Assembly: GCA_026419775.2 (NCBI GenBank)
Contig: JAOPGA020000124.1
Location: 1-27,883, forward strand
Direction: 5' to 3'
Length of the DNA stretch: 27,883 nucleotides
Source of the DNA: Acrasis kona
Taxonomy: Eukaryota; Heterolobosea; Eutetramitea; Acrasida; Acrasidae
Shown here: one piece after another, positions 8,486 to 17,448 of the stretch
Numbering within the stretch: position 1 is the first letter of the stretch
How the letters are laid out: each line of letters begins with the position of its first letter
Notes under the pieces: generated by a model
Told to the model about the DNA's origin: nothing
The model's database searches: none
What the model saw: only the letters and a program-made list of their open reading frames with translations
Translations under genes and position numbers: made by a program

Positions 8486-10551
8486 ATGATTGTAAATCAA
8501 AATGGATGCACTTGTCCGAGATCTAAAGAGCCTGTTGATATAGAGAACATCCAACATGACTTAAACGAGCAATTATTGCAAGCAACCGCGAGGGCAGAAA
8601 AAGCGGAGGCGATGTTGAGAGAATTGATGGCAAAATCAGACAATAATGCACCCACCCTGGTTACTAATTCAGATCGCGAAAGAAAAACACCTGAAGATTT
8701 GCGTAGTCTGAAATGGTTTAATGATAAGTTAAATCCAGGCATGACGGCTTTGTACATTGAGAGATATCTCAACTTTGGATTGACAATAGAAGAACTTCAA
8801 TCAGGAAAACCAATCATTGGAATCGCACAAACAGGATCCGACTTATCCCCTTGCAATAGACATCACTTGGAGCTTGCAAAAAGAGTGAGGGAAGGAATAA
8901 GAACAGCAGGTGGTATTGCTCTAGAATTTCCTTGCCATCCAATTCAAGAGACTGGAAAAAGACCTACTGCTTGTCTGGACAGAAATCTATCTTACTTGAG
9001 CCTTGTAGAAGTTCTATATGGATATCCTCTTGATGGGGTGGTATTACTTACAGGTTGTGACAAGACAATGCCAGCAATGATTATGGCCGCAGTAAGTTCT
9101 TTTGTTCGTTTCAATCTCATACGTTACGTAAGGCAACAGTGAACATTCCAGCCATCAGTCTTAACGTTGGACCCATGCTGAATGGTTATTGGCAAGAGCA
9201 ACTAACTGGCTCTGGTACCATTATATGGAAAAGTAGAGAAAGACATGCCAAAGGTGACATTGATTACGAACAGTTCATGGACATTGTTGGATCCTCCGCA
9301 CCTTCTACTGGACATTGCAACACTATGGGAACAGCATCAACCATGAATGCTCTGGCGGAAGCTCTAGGCATGTCATTACCCAACACTGCCTCCATTCCAG
9401 CACCTTATCGAGAACGTGGTCAAGCAGCATATGCCACAGGAAAGAGAATAGTAGAAATGGTTTGGCTTGATCTAAAACCATCGGACATTCTAGTCAGGGA
9501 AGCCTTTGAAAATGCCATCGTAACGAATGCTGCCATAGGAGGAAGCACCAACGCTCCAATTCACATTAATGCCATTGCAAAGCACATGGGCGTAGCACTA
9601 GACAATGATGTAACTTCTAAACTAAATCATTTTTTAAATCATTTTTAGGACTGGATGAATATTGGTTTTGAAATTCCACTTTTACTTAACGTTCAACCAG
9701 CTGGTGAATTCCTGTGCGAAGATTACCATAGAGCAGGTGGACTTCCAGCCATTATGGCAGAGTTACTTTCAGCAAAGAAACTACACGAAGATCTCATCAC
9801 GGTCAACGGACGAACCATCAAGGAAAATTACGAAAACAAGTTCACTTGGAACAAGAATGTAATTCGGCCGTACGATCAACCATTAGTCGACAATGCAGGA
9901 TTCCTCAACCTTAAAGGATCACTTTTTGATTCTGCCATCATGAAATCATGCGTCATATCCAAAGAATTCAGAGATCGCTACCTGAGCCATCCAGATCACC
10001 CAAATGTTTTCGAAGGAAAGTGTGTTGTTTTCGATGGACCGGAGGACTACCACAATAACATTGACAACATTGATGTGATTGACGAATACACAATCATGAT
10101 CATGAGAGGTGCTGGTCCAATCGGTTATCCAGGTGCTGCTGAAGTGGTCAACATGCAACCTCCCGCCAAACTCTTGCGTAAAGGCGTCTCTTCATTACCT
10201 TGTATTGGAGACGGAAGGCAATCTGGAACATCAGGAACTCCTTCAATTTTGAATGCCACACCGGAAAGTGCGATTGCCGGAAGCGGACTTTCTATTGTAA
10301 AGTCAGGAGATGTAATAAGAATTGATTTAAATAAAAAAACAGCTGATATTTTAATTACAAAAGATGAAATGGAAAGTAGGCACCAGAGCTTGAGGGAATC
10401 TGGTGGACCTGTTTATCCTGATAGTCAAACTCCATGGCAGGATATTTTCAGGAGAGAAGTGGGTGGGTTGGCTGGTGGCATGGTGTTTGATAGTGCTGTA
10501 AAGTATCAGAAGGTGGCACAAGTGAGCGGGGTGCCAAGAGACAATCATTGA
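8486..10551 (+). CDS. IlvD/Edd-family sugar-acid dehydratase (L-arabinonate/D-xylonate type)
   Basis: Three coding exons: 8486-9091, 9133-9609 and 9649-10551, with GT-AG introns of 41 and 39 bp that restore conserved segments ([13 protein letters not shown]). The product is 661 residues. All three Fe-S cysteines are present: SPCNRHH, TGCDKT and GHCNTMG. They are spaced 68 and 73 residues, as in bacterial L-arabinonate dehydratase (C59, C127, C200). The CDK lysine and the catalytic Ser context [10 protein letters not shown] are intact, and the C-terminus ends PRDNH as in proteobacterial homologues. The enzyme should dehydrate an aldonic acid to its 2-keto-3-deoxy form. The first about 70 residues are an extra [10 protein letters not shown] segment and a coiled coil not usual in the family. 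The ATG at 8486 is the first in frame; a 5'-UTR intron is possible, since CTAAC and ACAG occur just upstream. Confidence 0.9.
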
Positions 10552-10720
10552 AGTTTTGTAAATAAAGATGTTTCGTCGATGTATTGCGTGTTCTTGTGTG
10601 TAGATCATCAAACCATTTGTGAACTCAATTTATCGTAAAACGTCTCAGGAAAATAATTGGAAATTTTCTATTTTTACTTCATTTCAAATACAAAAAATAG
10701 AATTCAATAAACACAACAAA

Positions 10721-11332
10721 ATGGTGGATACAACAGTGGATGTTACCCCAAAGCGATCCAAGCTCACAATAAAAGATATGGAAGATAAGTTTAGAGAAAT
10801 AACGCTGCATCTCTATGATACTTGGATTGATTACGATACAATGGCAAAGGTCTGCTTACCTTATGTCAGTGACGACATGGTTTTTAAAGATCCATGGCAG
10901 ACTATAGTAGGTAAAAAAAGTTACTGGAATGCTGCGAAAGGTTTCCACAGCAGCATTTGGTTCGACTTTGATATACATCAACTTCATGTTGTTCTTAATG
11001 ATAGAGGGGATAGAGGGCGCTGTCTTGTGGATGGCACAATGAATCTCAGGCAGCTAAACGTCTTCAAATATCCTCTTCGTACGCTACTGGCATATGACTT
11101 TGAGGTCGTCGACGGTGGGACGCACTTCAAAATGACGCTACAGGAAGAAATGTGGAGTTTTGCAGATATGATAGAAAATCTACCTCTTGGTATTGGAACA
11201 GTTTATAATTGGTTCAGGTACTTCATGGGACAAATACTATTTATATGGCTGTTCTTCCTATCGATAGTGTTCTACTCCCCTTTCTTCAAAAATAGGACCA
11301 TGAGGAAGAGTAAATATGGGAAAAAACAATAA
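10721..11332 (+). CDS. NTF2/SnoaL-like domain protein with C-terminal membrane helix
   Basis: From the ATG at 10721 (context AACAAAATGG) this encodes 203 residues. Residues about 20-140 follow an NTF2-like pattern. A first helix is followed by LPYVSDDMVFKDPWQTIVGKKSYW, the typical 'damage/displacement' entry of DUF2358/SnoaL-type folds, and then by long strands (GRCLVDGTMNLRQLNVFKYP, ALAYDFEVVDGGTHFKMTLQE-like). A hydrophobic segment near residues 170-190 (ILFIWLFFLSIVFYSPFF) precedes a basic tail (RKSKYGKKQ), indicating membrane attachment. Function is unknown. The open frame runs 34 codons upstream but without an ATG. The TAA stop lies inside an AATAAA (11328-11333). Confidence 0.65.
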   Translation: MVDTTVDVTPKRSKLTIKDMEDKFREITLHLYDTWIDYDTMAKVCLPYVSDDMVFKDPWQTIVGKKSYWNAAKGFHSSIWFDFDIHQLHVVLNDRGDRGRCLVDGTMNLRQLNVFKYPLRTLLAYDFEVVDGGTHFKMTLQEEMWSFADMIENLPLGIGTVYNWFRYFMGQILFIWLFFLSIVFYSPFFKNRTMRKSKYGKKQ

Positions 11333-11333
11333 A
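11328..11333 (+). terminator. poly(A) signal containing the stop codon
   Basis: AATAAA spans the TAA (11330-11332) of the NTF2-like gene. The converging RWP-RK gene ends 35 bp further on. Confidence 0.55.
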
Positions 11334-11367
11334 CGTTTATACTTGCTGAACATTAATTTACAATACT

Positions 11368-11748
11368 CTAAGCCTTTTGAAAAGCAGCCATAAGTCTTTC
11401 TATATCCTCCTGTGACATATATTTTTCCTGCTGATAATCTCGCCGTGTGATGAAGCTGATGTTTAATTTCGCGATAGCACTTCTTTGTCTTTTACATGGC
11501 CATTTGCCCATATCCATCTCATAGAACCTTCTTTTCAAAGTCGAAAGGCTAACACCTAATTTTTTCGAAGCCTCTTGTTGTGACATTTTTGTTATGTATT
11601 GAATTATTTGTTCCTTTTCGAGCCTCATAGGCCTCCCAACCTTATTGACAGTGTCCACAACATTTTTCGTATCGCCGTTGCTTGGTTTCAATTTCTCACT
11701 GGCTTTTAAGTCAGTCATAGTCCCTTTATTGCGTGTGGTGCACACCAA
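11368..11748 (-). CDS. minimal RWP-RK domain protein (putative transcription factor)
   Basis: This encodes 126 residues. A disordered, basic N-terminus contains a GRP mini AT-hook-like VGRPMR (37-42). Residues about 44-95 match the RWP-RK domain: MSQQEASKKLGVSLSTLKRR is the helix-turn-helix part, followed by the signature as GKWPCKR (81-87) in place of GRWPYRK. RWP-RK proteins are DNA-binding regulators known in plants (NIN-like, RKD), green algae, amoebozoans and other protists. No PB1 or other domain is attached, so it resembles the short RKD-type layout. Met1 or Met11 could be the start. It diverges from the BRCT gene across a 237-bp shared upstream region. Confidence 0.85.
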   Translation of the reverse strand: MVCTTRNKGTMTDLKASEKLKPSNGDTKNVVDTVNKVGRPMRLEKEQIIQYITKMSQQEASKKLGVSLSTLKRRFYEMDMGKWPCKRQRSAIAKLNISFITRRDYQQEKYMSQEDIERLMAAFQKA

Positions 11749-11985
11749 AAATACCGAAGCTAAACGTTTCCTAGCCGGAGTTTCTAACCTAATTTGTCAA
11801 TGAATATTACGCAAAACAAGAATCGCATGTAATCTTTGTTACACGAAGGAGTAGGGAATTGAATACTTGTTTTGAAAACCCCTGACAACTATGCAACATC
11901 AGTAAAACAAAAGATACATACCAAATAAAATGTATAATCTACTGTTGTAAACCAGGTTGATTATGATTGATCAATTTTAATAAAG

Positions 11986-13191
11986 ATGGAGCAAAAGATA
12001 GGTCAGCCTCCAACAAAGAAGTCTAAAAGAAGGGAACCTGAAGGTAAGTAGTATAATTTTTACTAAACCAAACTGATTTGAAAAAGTTGTCGTATTATTT
12101 TCGGGGTTCAAAAAATCGAGTCGAGAGTACAGTCCAGAAGTAAGGGACAAGTTAATTGAACAAGTAAAAAGTAAAATTCATTTATTTTTTGGCAACTGAT
12201 GGTAATGGTAGTTTTGTAGAAATTGGAGGCACTGTATATATTGACGAATCAGAACACGACATTCACGAGTCTGTAACACACATTGTAGCACCACCAGGAG
12301 CACGCACACCCAAGGTAACAACAAATTTTTAAAATTCATTTTCTAACGACATTCTTAGCTGATTGTTGGTTGTCTAACTCATAGATGGATTATCGACATC
12401 GAGTGGGTCCACGAATGCATGAAAAAGAAGGCCTTTGTTGACCCATCTCCATATGGCTTCAAGAGCTCCAACGAACCTTTTCTAAATAAGAATGTATTCC
12501 TAACCCCAGAGTTTAAACAGAGTGACGAAATGTTTAGAGTGAGTAAAAGTGCCTTTTGCTTGGCTTTCGTCGAACAAGTAATTAATCTTTTTAAACGCTT
12601 CTCTAATTCTACAAAAAGTACGGTGGTGGTCATATTATTGACGCTTCTGAAAAAGCAGACGTCATCATCATTGGTAACAATGAATCAAAAACCACTTACA
12701 ACGACCAATTGTGTCTCAAGTGGATAGAACGTAAGTGTTTCTCTTTTGCATGATTTTTACTTCAAGTGATACACTACATTTATCCACAAGACGTAACCTC
12801 CAAATCAAGTACACCTCCACAATCAGTCAACGAAACACCTCGCGAAGCAGCGCCGCAACTATCCTCACCAAGCAAAAAGAAGGAACACGTTGGCCACGAA
12901 GTCATTGACCCTGTAACCATGACTCAAGAACAATTAGAAAAGTCGCGCATCGAAGAGTTGCTTGATTACTGCCGCCTTCATGGCTTACCCACATCAAAAA
13001 ATAGCAAAAAGTTGATTGCGTCTAGAATCATGTGCCATCTGCAGGAGACCAAAGAAGATAGCGAGAAGAAGCAACCGACAACTCCAAAAAAGTCCACACC
13101 AAAGAAGAAGGGCAAGACCACCCCCACAAAAAGAAAGGCACGCGAAATTGATGGTGACGACGGACAGTCCGACGCCTCTTCAGATGATTGA
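11986..13191 (+). CDS. tandem-BRCT and SAP nuclear protein
   Basis: Six coding exons: 11986-12043, 12087-12170, 12220-12314, 12359-12538, 12619-12730, 12767-13191. The introns are 43, 49, 44, 80 and 36 bp, all in phase, giving 317 residues. After a basic NLS-like start (KKSKRR), BRCT1 begins with VLFSGF and continues IGGTVYID, VTHIVAPP and IIDIEWVHECM. BRCT2 covers YGGGHIIDASE, ADVIIIG and CLKWIE. The Ser-Gly of FSGF and the T-x-K of RTPK correspond to phosphate-binding residues of phosphopeptide-reading BRCT pairs such as BRCA1, so phospho-recognition is likely (inference). A SAP-like helix-extended-helix (RIEELLDYCRLHGLPTSKNS, about 232-268) suggests DNA binding. A Lys/Thr/Pro-rich tail and acidic end follow. 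The likely role is in DNA damage response or chromatin. Confidence 0.82.
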
Positions 13192-13271
13192 AAATTATGT
13201 ATTCTTTTTATAATAAACTTGTGATCTTTAAACGCGCTTTTTTCTTGTTGACCAGAAAAAATTAAAGAGGG

Positions 13272-13896
13272 ATGGTAGGTTGTTGTTTGTTCGTTCGCAC
13301 TTACGCTTTCGTAGACATCTAAATTTAAGGATGCTCTGAAAGAATGGGAAGAGAAGGAAGGCACCAAAGCAGCTGATGCAGAAGTTATTAAACTGATTGG
13401 TTGGATGCCTCCAATCGCTAAGATGGATGGCAACATGGCTCAACTAAAGAAGTGCAAACAACTATCGCTATCAACCAACAACATTGATAAACTTGGCTCT
13501 CTTGCTGGGATGGACAGTTTGGAAATCTTATCGCTTGGGAGAAATGGTCTAACCAAACTACAAAACTTGGATTCCGTAGCTGGCACACTAAACCAATTAT
13601 GGATATCCTACAACAACATCGACAAACTTACTGGTATTGATAAACTGAAAAAGTTGAAGGTGCTGTACATGAGCAACAACAACGTATCAACTTGGTCAGA
13701 GTTTGAAAGATTAAAAGAATTACCAGAACTTCAAGATTTGTTGTTTATTGGAAATCCTCTCGAAAGGACAGCTAGAGACCAAGGAGGCAAAGAAGCATGG
13801 CGGTTAGAAGTTTTGAAGAGATTACCAAACCTGAAGATGTTGGATGGAGAACCTGTAACCGAAAAAGATTTTGGTGATTCAGGAGCTCCAATGTAG
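13272..13896 (+). CDS. DNAL1: axonemal dynein light chain 1 (LC1)
   Basis: The coding exons are 13272-13274 (ATG only) and 13315-13896, separated by a 40-bp GT-AG intron, giving 194 residues (human protein about 190). The start MTSKFKDALKEWEEKEG matches the family N-terminus. PPIAKMD, KQLSLSTNNI, LSLGRNGLTKL, LWISYNNIDKL and VLYMSNN are the leucine-rich repeats, and FIGNPLE plus KMLDGEPV form the C-terminal cap. LC1 binds the microtubule-binding domain of the outer-arm dynein gamma heavy chain and tunes beating, so the organism has, or recently had, motile cilia. Starting at the next ATG (13405) would remove about 30 conserved residues. An AATAAA at 13923-13928 follows the stop. Confidence 0.93.
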
Positions 13897-13998
13897 AATA
13901 GATAGGACACCTCGTTTTAGGAAATAAAGGCTTAAAGTATGTGTTATTTATAAAAAAAAACATTTGTTCTGACACAAAGTGACATTTCAAAAAGTTTA

Positions 13999-15387
13999 TT
14001 AGAACATTGACGTTTCGTAGGTTGAATAATGTGTTTGTTCGTCCCGCCTGTCGACACTTGTCAAATATTTTTCGCTTGAGCGAGTTTTAGGGATTGCATA
14101 TTTCCTAATGGCACCACTCTTGTTGGCACAGTATAGAACGTGATTATTCTCTCCCATACATAATGAAGTGACGGGTGTATCTAGTTTTAGTTTGTATTGA
14201 CACGATCCATTTTTTAAATCCCATATCCGCAGTTCATGATCCTCTGATCCGCTAATCATAACTCTGTGGTTAACTACAATCATGCTTTTGATTTTTGATG
14301 CGTGTCCTGACATTGTGTGAATTAATGTATCGTTACTTAGGTCATACTGTCTGATGCAGCCGTCCCAACTACTGGCCACCAGACTGTTTTTATTTTTATG
14401 TGTGATTAAAGCAATGCGGTTGACACAATCGCTGGCTTCGGAGAAGACCTTCATCAGTTTGCCATCTGTACTCCATTTTCTTATAGTTCCATCCACACTT
14501 TTTTGGTTAGAGTGATGTTGAATGATTACTTACGATGATGAGTATACATGATCGTTATTAGGTACTACTAGATCCCAAACCCATCCCGTATGGCCTTGGT
14601 AACATGTGAGTGTTTGTACAAACTAATAATGATTACCTGTCATTACCAAGAGGCATGATCCATCTTTTGTTGAAAACTTGCGTAGTGTTTTGTCCGCACC
14701 ACTAGAATACAGAAATTCTCCTGTTACCACAATACCTGTGACAATGTCTTCATTGCCTTTGTATACTTGTATGCAATTAGACTTGGTTCTGTGCCATTGT
14801 CTAATCTCATGGTCAAAGCTCCCACTGAACAAAAACTCATCATAAAGCGTCAAACTGGTAATCGTCTTAGTGTGCCCTTTATAAACATTTAAAGCGACCT
14901 GCCTTTCAGCAGCCCAAGAGCGTATCTCCCCATCACCACTTCCAGAATAAATGATTCCATCATGACTCATAACCATAGCAGTTATAAATTTACTGTGTCC
15001 TCTGAATATATTGATACATAATGCACTCTCACTCTCCCACTGTCTAATAGTCAGGTCGTGGCTTGCCGAATATAGTTTTCCATTATGGTGGGTTATCATG
15101 GAAATACTCTTTGTATGACCACACAGTTCTGTCTTATATACAAGCTCTCGTGCATTCGAATCAGACTACGGTGGTTAGAAGAAATAAGAAGCAAAACTAA
15201 CGTTTCCCATAACATGAATGTGTGGACCAACTTTTATTGCGGCTTACAAAGTCTTGGACATTGAGAAGAGCTGACGTATGACATGTCAAAAATAAAATGG
15301 CATACCGCCACTTTTGGTGCTTTAGCAATCGCACCATTGGATCCAAATCTGAAAATCAGGTTAAATAGGATAAATTCACTACCTCAT
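13999..15387 (-). CDS. WD40-repeat protein, eight repeats
   Basis: The coding exons on the minus strand are 15387-15383, 15348-15306, 15165-14637, 14594-14534 and 14497-13999. The introns are 34, 140, 42 and 36 bp, all in phase, giving 378 residues. After about 25 N-terminal residues, seven or eight WD repeats of about 40 residues follow, e.g. GHTKSISMI...IRQWES, GHSKFITAM...IRSWAA, GHTGWVWDL...IRKWST and GHASKIKSM...LRIWDL. Introns 3 and 4 are well supported because they restore TGHTGWVWDL and SSSVDGTIRKW. The 3- and 5-nt junctions at the 5' end are less sure, and the 140-bp intron could hide a small exon. It probably forms one beta-propeller scaffold. The partner is unknown; repeats of this type occur in F-box- and kinase-linked proteins, but no extra domain is present. 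Confidence 0.8.
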
Positions 15388-15463
15388 GTATTAGATTTGC
15401 CTTTATTGTGCTAACAACAAAACGATTCAATTCATCATCAAACATACATCATAATTTTTAGAT

Positions 15464-15469
15464 TTTATT
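15464..15469 (-). terminator. poly(A) signal containing the stop codon
   Basis: TTTATT on the plus strand is AATAAA on the minus strand and spans the TAA stop of the coiled-coil gene. Confidence 0.55.
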
Positions 15470-17360
15470 GTTGATTTAGTTCATTTAAAGTTCTTTCCAT
15501 CTTTAATAGCGCCGCTCTTTCAGTTTTTATTTGCTTTTGAATGGCCCAACTTTTCGCACTCGTCAAGTTCTGGTTGGCTTGCTGTTCCATCATTCTAATG
15601 GAATCTCTTTTTTCGGAAATCATAGATTGGAGTTCAATTATATTCTGACTCTGCTTCACCTCTTTTGGAGTAGTGGTACTTGCCCTGGCACTTGTACTCA
15701 CATTGACCATACCTAATGTTGTTCCTCTCTTGGGTTTCAGCTCCAATGGTTGAGCAGGTGATCCTACCCTAGCACGCGCTGAACTGCTGGTGCTACTTGA
15801 ACCATTTGTATTTTTTGGAGCCAACTTTCTCTTTTGTTTTTCTGTAGCCTGTTGTTGTCTTCTTTCCATTTCATGTAGCATTTGGTGGTACTCCGGCATG
15901 TCCTCCATAAACATCGGCTCAGATAGCATTTCCTCTTCCAATTTGAACTTTCTTTTTATCATGTCGCTCCTCTTAAGGTTGTATTCGTCCTCTATCAATT
16001 TGATTTCTCTTTGGAATTTTACAAAATTCTTATCACCGCCACCTGCAGCTACACTAGCTGAGCCTTTTCGTGGCTTTACTTGCTGTTCTGAGTTCTGTAG
16101 CATGTTTTTTATAACATCACCGTTGTTTCTATGAGCTCTAAGTAATTTTCTTAAGTTTTCTTCGCTGGACTCTGCATCAAAGTTATCAAAGCACTCTAGC
16201 AACTCATAGATGGCGCTCGTGCCCTGTTCATCTCTCGCGGTACTCCCACCTACTTCGATTTGTGCTGCATTGTTAGTGGAAGGAGTAGCATCTCTATATT
16301 GCTTTACTGATTGCTCGACCTCCTTAATCATTGACGCTCCATACTTTGTTTGAAAGTCATTACATGCCTTGTAAAAGTCACGTTCCTCAGATAATAGTTG
16401 ATTCTCTATCAACCAAATGTTTTTTTGGTTATGAAATAGCTGCACAACGGACCTGATGCCATTCTCGCACTCCATCTTGTTGCGGCTAAAGTAGGGCAAT
16501 TTTGCGAGTATAGCTTTTGTGCTCAAGCTTAAATCAAATTTATCAAATTTCGATACATCGTCATTCTTGCTCATGTTTATGGTATCTCCATCTTCATCCA
16601 CCTGATGTCTACTGCGAGACCGTAGCTTTGAAATATAGTCAATTTTAGATGGCACGATGGATGATAGCTCCACCATTTCGTTCTTCACTGCTTCAATCGC
16701 TTTTGCTGCCTCATTAGCATGTGTTAGGGCTTTCACTCCAAACAAATCCTCCAGAGCATTGTTTGGTGTTGGTTTTTCTTGGGATTCATCTGCTAACCAT
16801 TTGAGACTGGTGTGTAATCTATACAAGTGTTTATACAAGGATGTTAGTTCATCTTCTAGATGAGAAAGCCTGGAGACATCCAGATGAGAAATGTCCCAGA
16901 ACTTTCCAGCGACATTGTCTTGAATGGACCCTAGAGAGATGGAGTCCTTTGCATCTACATAGTCTGATTGGTTATAATATTGTTGGTTACTAGCCTGCTT
17001 GCTGATTGCTTGATATTGTTTGATTTTATCCATCATTTTGGATGCCCATCTAGAAAGTTCTTTTGCTGACATTTTTTCAGATTCTTCTTGGGAGTTGTCG
17101 CCAACTTGGAGCACAAAGTTCTCCACCTCATTGATTAACTCTGATCTAATTCCAAAAGCGCCGGTGAGGCTATGTATTTGTCTTTCTAATTGAAAATTTC
17201 TTGCCTTTAACAGCTTTACTCTCCGAGCATCAACCGATTCATCTCTACTGTCGCTTAAAAGTTTTTGATATAGGGTACTCAAATCTTCAATGTTTTGTTT
17301 TAGTGATAAGATCTCATCCTGATCCTCTTGAGCTTCACTTTCACCCGAGAAGCCTCTCAT
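15465..17360 (-). CDS. coiled-coil-rich protein, unknown function
   Basis: This encodes 631 residues with no intron. Heptad-like stretches occur near residues 13-75 (ILSLKQNIEDLSTLYQKLLS), 165-240, 445-520 (LIEDEYNLKRSDMIKRKFKL) and 580-630. They are separated by an S/R/T/P-rich linker (about 520-580). The middle part contains helical, non-repetitive sequence with an acidic patch (DNFDAESSEENL). No signal peptide, membrane helix or catalytic motif is seen. The layout suits a cytoskeletal, centrosomal or ciliary structural protein, which is inference only; I could not match it to dynactin p50, HAUS or CCDC families with confidence. The stop lies inside an AATAAA. Confidence 0.8.
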   Translation of the reverse strand: MRGFSGESEAQEDQDEILSLKQNIEDLSTLYQKLLSDSRDESVDARRVKLLKARNFQLERQIHSLTGAFGIRSELINEVENFVLQVGDNSQEESEKMSAKELSRWASKMMDKIKQYQAISKQASNQQYYNQSDYVDAKDSISLGSIQDNVAGKFWDISHLDVSRLSHLEDELTSLYKHLYRLHTSLKWLADESQEKPTPNNALEDLFGVKALTHANEAAKAIEAVKNEMVELSSIVPSKIDYISKLRSRSRHQVDEDGDTINMSKNDDVSKFDKFDLSLSTKAILAKLPYFSRNKMECENGIRSVVQLFHNQKNIWLIENQLLSEERDFYKACNDFQTKYGASMIKEVEQSVKQYRDATPSTNNAAQIEVGGSTARDEQGTSAIYELLECFDNFDAESSEENLRKLLRAHRNNGDVIKNMLQNSEQQVKPRKGSASVAAGGGDKNFVKFQREIKLIEDEYNLKRSDMIKRKFKLEEEMLSEPMFMEDMPEYHQMLHEMERRQQQATEKQKRKLAPKNTNGSSSTSSSARARVGSPAQPLELKPKRGTTLGMVNVSTSARASTTTPKEVKQSQNIIELQSMISEKRDSIRMMEQQANQNLTSAKSWAIQKQIKTERAALLKMERTLNELNQQ

Positions 17361-17448
17361 GAAGCCTTATTTAATTTACAATGGTTCTAGAAACAATGGT
17401 TGACAAAGACTTTTCGCGAATAAGACGAACTTATAAACAACATTTTAT

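Noticed and set aside
8486-10551. Mitochondrial branched-chain dihydroxy-acid dehydratase as the identity of the IlvD-like gene
   Set aside because: The third Fe-S Cys is in GHCNTMG and the motifs ([17 protein letters not shown]-like start, PRDNH end) fit sugar-acid dehydratases, not the branched-chain enzyme.
14595-14636. Alternative WD40 splice using the TTAG at about 14623 as acceptor
   Set aside because: It would give an intron of 24 bp or less and lose the TGHTGWVWDL continuity that the 42-bp intron restores.
15790-16134. 114-codon plus-strand frame inside the coiled-coil gene
   Set aside because: It is an antisense shadow: Ser/Leu/Phe-rich translation opposite a Lys/Glu/Gln-rich coding strand.
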